Below are positions 46,701 to 58,700 of a DNA stretch of 64,000 nt, in pieces. The notes beneath the pieces were generated by a model, which saw only the letters and a list, made by a program, of their open reading frames with translations, was not told the origin of the DNA and made no database searches. Numbering within the stretch: the first letter of the stretch is position 1; every line of letters begins with the position of its first letter. This DNA comes from Edaphochlamys debaryana. Lineage: Eukaryota; Chlorophyta; Chlorophyceae; Chlamydomonadales. The stretch spans positions 124,001-188,000 of the forward strand of contig JAEHOE010000082.1 in assembly GCA_016858145.1 (NCBI GenBank), given 5' to 3'. Position numbers and translations under genes: made by a program.

Positions 46701-49700
46701 GCCCTCCGCCGCCGGCGCCGCCTCCACCTTCGTGCCCGTCACCGTGTTCGCGGCCCTGCTGGCGCCCAGCGGCGCGGCAGCCAGCGGCGTCGACACGTCG
46801 TCGCCCTCGGGTGCGTGGCGGAGAGGGGGTGGGAGCGTGAGGATGAGCGGTGGGCGTGGGAGGATGAGGGGTGTGGCGGGCGGCGCGGGAGGGACTGGGT
46901 CAGGGCCGGCGTCTATGTTTCCTGTGTCCGGTGGTGCACCCCGTCCGCAGGTAACGACACGGTCACATCGGTGCCGTACCTCTACACGTACACGGCAGTT
47001 GACGCGGAGGGCAACGCCGCCGCGCCCGTGCGCCGCCGCGTGTACGTGCTGTGTCGGCCGCCCGAGTTTGCGTGCCCTCGCGAGGACGCGACAGACCCAA
47101 CCGAGCAGCTGCAATGCTCCAACGGCCTCATCTGCGGCGTCGCCCCATCTTCCTCGGGCACCGCCTCGTCGAGCTCTTCATCTTCCAGCTCTGGCTCGTC
47201 CAGCTCGTCCCTAACGGTCAACACAACCACCACAACCACCTCAACCGGCGGGAGCTCTTCGTCTTCCGGCGGCGCGGACAGCACGGCGGCCGGCCCCGTG
47301 CCGCGGCTGTACCTCAACTCGCAGCCCACGCTCAGGATCGCGCAGTACGCACCGTACCAACCGTGCCGTACGGGCATCACGACCACGTGCGAGCCGGGCG
47401 CTACGGCCACGCTTCTGTCCGCTGGGGACCTGAACAGCCAGGTGGGAAGCGCTAAGGAGGTTGGGGCGTTTGGGTTGGGGCGTTGCAGGGCTGCCACGGG
47501 TGCAGACAAGCATTTGTAGCTGTGGCGGCGAAGGGATTGGGGTGTTGCTGACATGCCTAGGGTGCAGTCAAGTATGCGTCGCTTCGGCTCTAAGACGAGC
47601 CCTTCCCCTGCGCCCTACCCCAGATCCGCGCCTGCGCAAAGGGCGTGACTAATCCGCTGCCGTACGAGCTGGTCGGGCTGCAGTACTGCGGCATCGACAC
47701 ACGTGTGCCCGGCACCTACACGATCTCCTTCAAACTGGCCTGGCCCAACACGGAAGAGCAGGTGGTGACCAGGTGCGCCCAGAGGCTTTGCGTTCCACGA
47801 CTGGACAATTCCCGTCCGTGTGAACTTTATGCCCCCGCGCCTGATATATGTGGACAATGCCCGACCCTCGTAGCCTCCAGCCGCCGCGCTATTACGGCCC
47901 GCCATGTCCACACAACGCGCCATCCCCCCAAGCATGCGCCTTGTCCCGCCCAGCTGATCACACCGATTCTTATCTCCAGTGTTACCCACGGCCAGCTCCG
48001 TGCACCCACCCGTAACCCCTGCCTGTGCCCCCGCAACCTCCCGCAGGCAGCTGATAGTGGAGGAGCAGTGCGTGGGCGAGCGCCTGTGCTCCGACGGCCT
48101 CTGCTCCGTGGACCAGACCTGCGCCAGCCAGGTGACCCTCACGTCCACCTCCTCCTCCTCCTCCGACGGAACCACCACCACCACCTCCACCGAAACCTCC
48201 GCTAACGACACCAGCAGTTCCAGCCTAGGGGGAGGCGGAGGCACGACGACGGGCGGGTCGTCCAGCCTGGGGGCGAGCACCGCCGAGGCGACCAACGCGC
48301 CGCCCGTGCTCACGCTGACCACCACGTCCGTCGTGGGATCGACGGTGCGTAAACGCCTCCTCAGAGGCCACGAATGAGCACAGCCCTCTTACACGCCCAG
48401 CAAAGCGTCGTGTTCATGTTGCTCTTTGCTCACGTGTTCGTGCTGCTCTTGGCTTGAACCCTTCCCCGTCGTTACACCCCGCACACCACACCACACACCA
48501 CACAACGCAAACCGAACTCACACCTCACCACTCCCCTTACCCAACAACCCACCCCAGGTCTCCGTGAAGCGCGGGGTGGCCTACCAGCGCTGCGCCGCGG
48601 GCCAGGCCCCCTCCGCGTCGCGGCCCTGCGAGCCGCTGGGCTCCGCCCTTGACCCCGAGGAGGGGGACCTCTCAGGGGCCCTGGCGCTGTGCCCCCCGGA
48701 CACCTGCGCCAAGACGCAGTGCCGCGCGCACTGGGCGGACCGCAAGCAGCCGGCAGAGTGCGGGTGCGCGCGGGGGAGGAGTGGTTGGGGGTGTGGGGGG
48801 GGAGGAGGCGAGGCCGGCTGTGGGCGACTGGGTGCGGAGGAGGGAACGGTCCGCGCGCGCTTGGTACGGTGGTGATGCTTGTGTGCTTCTTCCCCCCCCC
48901 TGGGCACCGCAGTGTCGACACGGTGACCGGTGCCGTGGGCTCTACGTTCGTGCTCCAGGTGCAGACGGCAGTGGCGGAGGGGGTGGACGGGGCCCAGGCG
49001 AAGTCAGGGCGCCGGACACCCGAACGGCGCTGCCAAGCCCTGGCGGTCTGCCCCGCACCTCTCCCCTCCCGCCCTCCTATCTACACCTCCAGCCCTCCCA
49101 CGTGCACCTCCCTCCTTCCCATCCCCCCCTCCCTATCATTTCTCCCTCTCCCCTACCCTGTACCCGCCCAGATCGTGGTGATCGACTCCCAGGGCGCCAA
49201 TGCCACCGCCGAGCGTCGCATCACTGTGGTCAACCCCTGCGACCCGCCCCTGAACTACTGCGACGCCAGCGGCAGCGGGGCCGACGGCGCGGCGGCGGAC
49301 GGCAGCGGCACCTCGTTCGTGTGCTCCCCGGTGCCGTGCGACCAGCGGGCAAACGTGAGGGGCGGGGCGGTTGTGCGGACCGGGGAAAACGTTGTGGGGT
49401 GTGTTGGGTCGGGGAATGTGTGGGCGGTCCTGCGTTACCCCTAATGAGAAGTACCGGTCGAACGAACTTGACCGGATGCCGGCGTGTCACTGCGCTCCGC
49501 ATGCAGGTCCAAGCAGCGGCCGCCGCCGCTGCAGCGGTGCCGCCCCCGCGGCTCTTCCTGCTTCCCGGCTCCCACTCGACCAACCTTTCGCTGGTGAGGG
49601 CCGGAGTAGGGTCCGGGGGGACGTCGGGCTCGGCAGGTCTGGAGTTGGCTGGTGAGTGGGCGGCAGTCTCTTGTAGGTGTGTGCGCGCTCAAGATCGGAG

Positions 49701-52700
49701 CAGCTGTACGACAGCCCCTGAGCTTTGAGCCTCCTCCTCCCTCCTCTGCCCCGCAGGCCGAGAACAACCAGACGCTCTTCCTGGTGAGCTCAATTGCTGG
49801 GGATGGACCGTGTGCCAAGCGCTGTTATCAGACCTTGGGCCGAGACCTTTCACCTCTTGCCCTCGTCACCCGGTACCTTTACCCTTGCGTCGAAACGTTT
49901 TTGCCCTTTCCCCGCAGTCGTTCCGCCAACCTGCCTCCATCAGCCTCTTCCCCTGCTCCTCCTTCGCCGCCGGCGCGCCCCCCGCCCCCGCCTCCTGCGC
50001 CGCCATCGCCAACGACTCTACCTCGACCCCCGCTGACGTCACGCCGTACATAACCGCGGCCGTAACGCCCGTGTGCGTGGTGGGCGCCGCCTGCGCCGGC
50101 TGTACGGTCGCCGGCCTAACTACCGGCGGTTGCTTACCTGGCCGGTACCGCATTACGTACGCGGTGGCGGGCGCTGGAGGAAGTGTGACCACGGCACTGG
50201 CACTGAATGTGGCGGTTGAGCAGGTGGGTGCATGGCGAGGCGGGGAAGCGTGACGGTGGGCATTGCAGTGTACGACAGATGTGTGAGGCTTTAAGACCTG
50301 CTCCACTGATACCCTTGCCTTTGGCATCGGGGCTTGGCCTGGGCTTGCTTGCTTGGTGGTGATGTGAGGGTCTCCCTTGCTGTGTGCGCCTCATCACAAA
50401 CGCCTGGCCCTCCCCTCAACCCGCTCTTCACCTCCTCCGGCTCCGCCTTGCCCGCTCCCTAACCCCGCGCCCCCGCCCCCTCCCACCCCCAGCTCGTGGC
50501 GACCGCCCTCAGTCTGTCGCTCTTCCCCAACCGCACCGCGGGCCAGGCCCCCGACGCCCCCACCGCCCAGGCCCTGGTGGCGAACCTCACTTCGACCGAC
50601 GCCGCGGTCCGCAGCGCAGCGCTGGAGCCCATCTTGCAGGTGGGGGCAGGGGTCGGATTTGTACGACAGATGTCAGGACCGGATATCAAGATACCGGCTG
50701 CAGCCCTTATGTTGCCCCACACACGACCGGTACCGGTACTGATTCCCTCCCACGTTAGGCCAGCGCTTTCTTCATACCGCCACCTCCTCACCCCATCCCG
50801 CTGCCCCGCTGCCCTCCACCCAACCCCTCCCCTCCCACTCCCCGTCTCCACCTCACGCTCACCACCAGCTCTTCAACATCAGCCAGGCCGACGTGCGCTC
50901 TCTGGCCTTCACCTCCGCCCCCTCGGCGGTGCCGGTGCTGGGGCCGGACAATGCCACGGTGTCGTACTATGTGGTGCAGGTGTGGCCGTACTGGGGGCAG
51001 GAAGGGGCAGGGGCCGGGGGGGGGCGCAATGCCGCTTTGTGCACGGGGACGGTTAACTCTGCTCCCTGCTCCCTGCTCCCTGCTCCCTCCCTCCCTCAAC
51101 CTCCCTTTGCCCCACGACTCCACCTGAACCCTGCTCCCCTCCTTGCCCGCAGCTCTCGCTCAACGTCACCACGGGCTCCTCGCTCTTCCTGGACCCCACG
51201 GGCCTGCTCACCACACTCCAACCGGACGAACTGGCAGAGCTAGCGGCCATCACCCGCCGCCGCCGGCTCCGCGGCCTGCGCAACACGCCGCCGCCGCTGC
51301 CCCGCACGCACAGCAGACGCCGGCGGTCGTTGCTGGATCTGGATCTGGGTCTGGACACAGATCCGGGGCGGGATTTCGTCAGGCTGGCGGCGGCACGGGC
51401 CTCGGGCCCGGCTGCCCCGCTGGCTCAGCGGGTGGCGCCTGTGGAGGGCGAGGGGGAGGGCGTCGTGTTCATCCACCACTACCAGCCGCAGGCGGATGAT
51501 GATGATGATGACGAGGAGGAGGAGGCGGAAGCGGACGAGCAGGGGTTGGCGCAGGGGGAGGAGGAGGACGGCTGGATCGCGGAAGAGGAGGGGCAATGGG
51601 AGGAGGAGGAGGACACAGAGGAGGAGGGCCGTTCCGTGAGGGGACCGTGGGGCACGCTGCTCCACTCCGTAGCCGGGGGCCTCCTTGGCTCTTGGGCGCC
51701 CCTGGCATCGACCCCAGCTCCACTCGGCGGCGCTTCGTCGCCGGCGGCGGCCAGACGCCGAGCGGTCCTGGAGGGCGCCCCTGGTGGCGGCGGCGTTCCG
51801 ACCGAGTACGGCAGGCGGCGGTTGAGCGGTACGGCGTACGGCGTGCTGGACCAGCTGGATGCTGTACGCGACCAGCTGGGCCTCGCGCTGGCGGTCCTGG
51901 GCCTGGAGACCTCGCCCAGCTTGGCGTCCTCGTCGTTCGACGCTTTCGACGCCTCCTCCTCCTCCTCCACCCCCTTCACTTACCCCGCCGCCCCATCCCA
52001 CCGCCGCCGCCTCGGCACCCCCTCCGCCGCCGCCGCCTCCCCCGCCGCCACCCGCCGCGTCCTCCGTCGCGTCCTCGCCGACACCGCCACCTCCACCTCC
52101 AGCTGCACCCCCGTCGCCACACCCGATTCGGGCACCGCCGCCGCCGCGGGCGTTGCCTCCGTGGGCTCCGTCAGCTCTGCCTGCTTGAGTCCCGGAATCG
52201 ACACAGCAGGCATAGCCCTAGGGGTGCTGACGGGCGCCGTCAACGATCTGGATCGGCTGGGGGCGCAGATGGCCGAGCAGGAGGCCACCATGATTGCGCT
52301 GCTGGGGGGGCTCGACCCCAAGTTCTCAGCTCGGGACGAGGTGCGTGGGGTCGTGAGGTTGCGGTGTGCGCGAGTGGGTTCTAGGGCGCACGCGTGCGTG
52401 TTGCGCTGAGGGCGTCGGGGCAATGGGGCTGCCCCTGCCCCTGCCGGCCCTGCCGCCCGCTCTCGCATGGCTTCGCGGGGTCCTCCCTCCCACCAAACCC
52501 CACCCCCACCCCACACCCCACTCATCCCTTTGGTCATGCAGCCCCTAAAACTCTGGTCCCCTCGCCCACCCACCCACCCCCCACCCACCCCAAAGGTCTA
52601 CCGCGACGCTGTGGGTGCCATGCGCTCCGCCGCCTCAGCGGCCTTTGACTCCCTTGCCACCCAGGCGGACAGCGCCGCGCGGCTGCTGGAGGCGACGCTG

Positions 52701-55700
52701 GGGGCGCAGGCGGCCAACAGCGGCGCACTGGCGGCCACACTGGCGGTGCTGGAGGTGGGGTGGCGGGAGGGGTAGAAGGGGCAATGTGTGCTGACCCTAT
52801 GGTACGGTAATAACGAATACAGCAAACCCAGAAAAGCAGAATCGAGACCGAGGCTTAAAGTGCTGACCCAACACTGGCAGCCATTCCGGTGGTGGGGGTG
52901 GACGCTGGCGGATAGGAGAGGGGAGCGGTCCCAATGCGCTTGGCGTCCACGTGCGTCAAGTGCGTGGGTTGCCCCCTTGACCCCGCCTACGTCACGCCCC
53001 CGTGCTCGCAATCCCCGTGGCTCCCAACCCCCCCTCCTCCTCATGCCCCCCTCCCCCAGGCCACGCTCGCCGAGGCCGAGGCCATGACCACCCGCACCCT
53101 GGTCACCACCGCCACCATTCTGGACGGCCTGGGGGCGGCGGGGTACAACACCACCAGCCAGGACATGCAGGTGCGTGCTTGAATGATCGGGTGGATGCGC
53201 GATGGAGGGGCTTTGTCCGTGTGGAGCTGGGGCTGGGGCTGGGGCAGGGGGCAGAGCCCTGTCCAGCACACGAAGGTGCGTGTGAAGGCGGCTCGTGTGC
53301 GGTAAGCCAGGCAAATATCGTAGCGGGCAGAGGGGCCGCACCTGATCCCAAACTTAACCACAACCCTTAAATCCGTGTGCCGGGCAGGACTACGCCGACT
53401 GCCTCACCTCCCGCTCCGTCCAGTCCTCCGTCTACTTCCGCACCAGCTGGCTGGACGCCGCCACCGGCAACACCTCGTTCTACAACACCTCCGCCGCCGC
53501 CATGGAGGCAGAGACCGCCGCCGCCGCCGAGGCAGCGGCCGCCGCCGCGGCCCGCCGCCGCCGCCGCGGGCTGCTCACCGGCCCCGAGGGCGCCGAAGCC
53601 CTTCGCCGCATGCGCATGCAAACCTCAAACCCCGGCCCCACCGCATCCTCAGCCCATCGCTCAGACCCGGACTTCCGTCCTGTGTCAGGCCCGGGCCCAC
53701 ACCAGGCCCAGGGCCAGGCCCAGGGCCTGTGCCGTTGGCCGTTGTGGCTGCAGGTGCTGCCGGCGGCGGCTCAGCGGGCGCTGGTGGCGGCTGTGGGGGT
53801 CACCCTGCGGCCCCTGGGCCTCGGGGACGCGGTCCTGGCAGCCCTGGGGTCCCCGCCATGGCTCGCATGCGTCCAGACGGAGGCTGCGGGTGCGGCTGCA
53901 GCCGGCACCGCGGACCCCTCCTCCTCAGGTTCCTCCTCGGGTTCCTCGGGCCCGAACGCAGCAGCGGGCGAGGCGGCGGAGGAGGCAGCGCTGGGGGGCG
54001 AAGGCGCGGGCGAAGGCGCGGGCGGGGGCAGGGGCTCGGGCCCGGGGCGGCTGCCCAAGTGGAACCGTCGGTACAGCCCCACAGCCTCGATCGTCGGGTC
54101 GGGTCGGAGCGCGGACGGTGGTGCCGAGGAGGACAACGCGGATTACGATCCGGAGGGTTACATTGGGGCGTACGCCTACACGTACTACACGGATCCTGAA
54201 TTTTCACGTGATCACGACCACGATCCATCCAGGCGCACTGGTGTCAGCGGCAGCCGGGCTCGAGCGTCGGGCAGTACGGCAGGCACCGGCACCGGCGACG
54301 GCGATGCCCTCAGCGGCGGCAGGGCCAAGGGCCGATCGCTGCTGCAGTCCGGCGGCGGCGGGGATGTGGGGGCGGGTACGGACGTATACGACGGTTACAC
54401 GCTGCCCGCCGGCGAGGAGTACGACTACTCGCTGTGGGAGGTGCGCAACTTCGACCGCCTCCGCACCGCCGGGCTCAACAACAAGCTGCTGGTGGGGCTG
54501 CTGCTGCACCAGGTAAGGGCAGGTGCAGGGGGTGATAGAAGGGTAGGAGGGTACGAAGGCGCACCGCAAGGGACGGGGCCGGGTAGACGTGGGGGCTGCT
54601 GTTGGTGGGGCTGCTGTTGCACCAGGTAGGGCGACGGGGGGGCGGCAGGGGGGGTTGGAAGGGCGTGGGTACGTGTTATCCGAAAGGGGGGCGACAGGGA
54701 AGACGTGGGGGCTGCTGCTGGTGGGACTGCTGCTGCACCAGGTGGGTGGGGACAGGGGGAGGGGCAGGGGGGGGGAGGTAGCCCGCGTCGTGAACCGTGC
54801 GGCACATGGGGAGGGGGAGGGGAGGAGCACTGCTGGTGGGGCTGCTCGTGCACCAGGTGGGTGGGGACAGGGGAGGGGCAGGGGGGGGGAGGTAGCCCGC
54901 GTCGTGAACCGTGCGGCACATGGGGAGGGGGAGGGGAGGAGCACTGCTGGTGGGGCTGCTCGTGCACCAGGTGGGCGGGGACAGCGGTCAAGGGTGACAG
55001 GGAAGCGGGGGGGGGGGGGGTTAAAGGGCGGTACTGAACACGAGGAGCGAGGTTCTCCCTGCCCAAGAGGCCCCCGCCCCTGACCCCGCCCCTGACCCCC
55101 CCGCCTGCCAGGTCCGGCGCACGGCGGCCGAGGTGGAGGCCACCACGGGGGTGGACGGACGCATCTGCCGTACCACCAGCTTCGGACAGCTGGTCACGGG
55201 ATGGTGGGTGCAGCGCACGCGTGGCGGCGGCTGGCCTGGTCCGCCCTGACTGCTGCTGGGGTGCCCGGCTCAAACCCATGCCTCAAGCCGGCCCCCACCC
55301 ACTATCCCCATCCCCAACCCCCGCTTCAACTCCCCAACCCACATCCCCACCCCCCCACCCCCACCCCCGCAGCGACAACGACACCAGCAACGACGCCGCT
55401 CCCTCCGCCGACCTGGCTGGCATCGGCAACGACCCCGTCTTCAACCAGCGCTCGGCGCTCTACAACCCAGCACTCAACGCATCCGACTACTACAACACAT
55501 CCGCGGTGCGCAGTGCTAGGGGGCGGTGGCAGCACTTAGGCGTGTGGGTCCTTCAGGTTGCGGACCGGTGTGGTGAGCCCCAGGGCCGGGGCCAGGCTTG
55601 GGCCTGTCCAGGCTCAACCCCACACCGCCACGCCAAACCACCGCCTCCTACCCGCACCCCTCCACCCCCAGGGCTCCCCTGAGCTCTCGCCCGGCGGCGT

Positions 55701-58700
55701 GCCGTTCGGCTTCTTCCACCACGCCCTGCCGCGCCTCGACCCCGGCTACCCCCTGCTCCTGGACACGCGCCTCTCCGCCAAGCGGGCGGAACAGGCACTG
55801 AGGTTCTTACAGGACGGGAGGTACCTGTCCGCCACCATGACCAAGTGAGGGGGGCAGGGCTGGGGGCAACGCGCCTGGGAGTGCGAGAGTGAAGCATTCG
55901 CTAGAGGCGCTTGGGTTGCAGGGGAGCAGAGCGTCTTGCTTAGGGCAGGGGGGCTGTGTCTTGGGGGTGTACGGCCGTCTGGCCACGGTTCTCGACGAGT
56001 GGGCGGCGGCAGCGACGTAGGAGGAGGGGCACCGGTGTGTGTACGGTTCGCATCCAGGGCCAACCTCAAGCCGTCACCCCTCCCCTGCCAATCTCTTGTG
56101 ACAATGCCCTCCCAGGACACTCCGCGCCCAGCTGGTGTCGTACAACCCCGATGCTGCCGTACTTGGGTACTGGCGGCTGGACTTCACGTGGCTGGACAGC
56201 GGGGACATCGAAGCCAAGTGGGGCAGAGCGCGGGGTGCAAAAGGGTGTGAGGAGGGGATCTTGGCTGTGTCTGCTCGTTGCGGCTTGGGTAGGCAGCCTC
56301 CTCCTCCTCACGTGCCCCTCGCCCTGCCTCCTCTCTTCCCCCCTCCAGGTCCCACCTGCTGGGTCTGCCCGCCATATCGTACGGCAAGGCTATCAAGAAC
56401 GCACAGGTACGACTGTACGGCCGGGATCGCGTCTGCTGGTCCACGCCATCTGCTCATGCACCCCTTGACCTTCGTCCTCTTCATGCTCCCCTCAACCTCT
56501 CCACCTCGAGCCTCTTTCCCGAACCTTCCCCCCCTCCCCCGTCCTCCCTCTCCCCCCCCTGACAGGTCCACCAGTTCCTCCCCGACTTCTTTCTGTGCAT
56601 GCTGGTGGCAGCCTACCTGGCCATGACCCTGTACGACGTGTACTCACAGGTACGACACACGCACACGCACTACCTGCCATACGGCAATGTACGCTCCTAA
56701 CCTACCTGTCCTCCGCCTTTCCGGTGCCCTGACTCCTCTCCCCGCACTCCCATACCACGCCCCAGGTCTCGGCCCAGCGGCGGCGGCGCGTGCTGGTGAC
56801 CCGGCACGCCCACAAGCGCGCCCGCGCCGCCTACCGGGAGGCCTGCCTGCGGCCGGGGGAGGTGCCCAACGACTCATCCTCCAACGACGACTCGGACTCG
56901 GACTTTGACGAGGCGCGAGGTGCGGGCAGCCGTGCAGGGGTTCCGTAGGGCAGGTTGGAGGGGCCTGAAGCGCCACAAGCCCGACCCCAGGTTCTCTCGC
57001 TGGCTCCCGGCCCGAACCCTGTCCTTCCATACTTCCATACGGATCCGTTGCTTCGGGTTTGGGTTTGCCTGTTTGCTTCTCCCCCGCGGCCTGTCTGCTC
57101 ACAATTGCACTAATACGTATACGTATCACGTGCCCGCCCTACGCATCCTAAGCGCACCACACCACCCCAAACCACACCATTCCACCCCAGGCGTGGGCCC
57201 CAGCGGGCAGTACGGCGTGGGCCACCACTCACTCAAGTTCCACGTGCGCATGACGGCCAAGTGGGTGGCGTACGAACTGGCGGTGTGCGGGATCATGGCG
57301 GCGGCCATCGGTGAGAGGGGGCGTTGGGGCGGACTAGGGGGCAGGGGCAGGGGCAGGGGTAGGGGTAGGGGTGGACTGCGAGGGATGTGGGAGCGGGCTT
57401 GACTGCCTTTGGGAGGAACGCTGAGAGGAGGAGAGAGACAGGGGAGAAAGGGGAAGGGAGTTTCGGGCAAAGCTGTGATGGGCAAGGCTCCAGCCGGCCT
57501 TGACTGATCTGGATGCGCCTTACCGTACCGGGACCCTCGCATGGCCGCAGGCGTGCTGTACACCTACACCGTACGGCTCTCCAACCGGGACGAGTTCGTA
57601 TCGCGGTACGACGTGTACGACGCCGACTCGTACGTCGGCGCGCGGTACTTCATGCTGAGCCGCGCGGACTCAACCGTCACGGTTACAACCGCCAACGGAA
57701 CCGTTATCTCGGCGGCGCCCGCCCCCGGCGAGGCGGGCCGCTGGGGGCTGCCCGAGGACCCCGCGCCGCTGCAGGACGCAGGGGACATGTTCGCCCGAGT
57801 GGACGATGTGAGTCGGGGGGGGAGGGGTTTGGAGCGGAGGGAGGATAGGAAAAAGGAGGAGCGGGGAGGGACACGTGGGGTGGGGTGGGCAGAGTGTGTT
57901 TGCCGGAGTGGACGAGGTGTGTCGGGGGAGGGGTGGGGTGGGGTGGAGTGGGGAGCATGAAGGGAAGGAGGGGTAGGAACAGGGGCGTGCAAGCCGGGAC
58001 AGGGTTGGGACTGGGGAGGAGGTGGTGCCGTGGTTTGGTCAACTAGGGAACGAGCCTGAATCCCGCTCTCTGCTCATCTTTCCCTCACCCTTCCATACTC
58101 CTCGGCCCCCCCCTTCAGATGTACAACACGCTGGTGCTCTACACCTTCCTGCAGGCAAGAGGGGAGGGAGCAGGGGGAGGGGGAGGGGGCAAGACGCGGG
58201 GGGAAGCAGGGGGCAGGCGAGCCGGGGACGAGGAGCTGGGAAAGGGGCGTTGTGACGCACTGCCGCATAGAACGCTAGTCACAATACTCCCTCCCCCCCT
58301 TTGGACGCTGCCCCCAGGGCCTGGTCCTAGCGCTCATCATCATCCGGTGGCTGTCGTACATCTCATTCCAAGTGAGCGGGGGGTGCGGATGGACGAGCGC
58401 CAGGGACACATCACTCTAAAGTCCGCCCTCGGCGGACAGCCCTGTGGGGGGAATTTACCACGCCGGATACGCCTCCCGCCCCGGCCGCCCCTCCCTCGTT
58501 CCCGCAGCCTCGCCTCTCGGTCATTGCCGGCACACTGGCGCTTGCGGTGAGCCCAGGGCCGGCTGGGTACCCATCGGTGGACAGGAAACGCCGCTTGCCG
58601 GCTTGGGGTACAGGACAAGACACCCGCCTGAAGTACCGGTAACCTCCCACCGCCACCCGCCTCCCTCCCAATCGAATCCACCCTTCCCCCCCTCCCCGAC

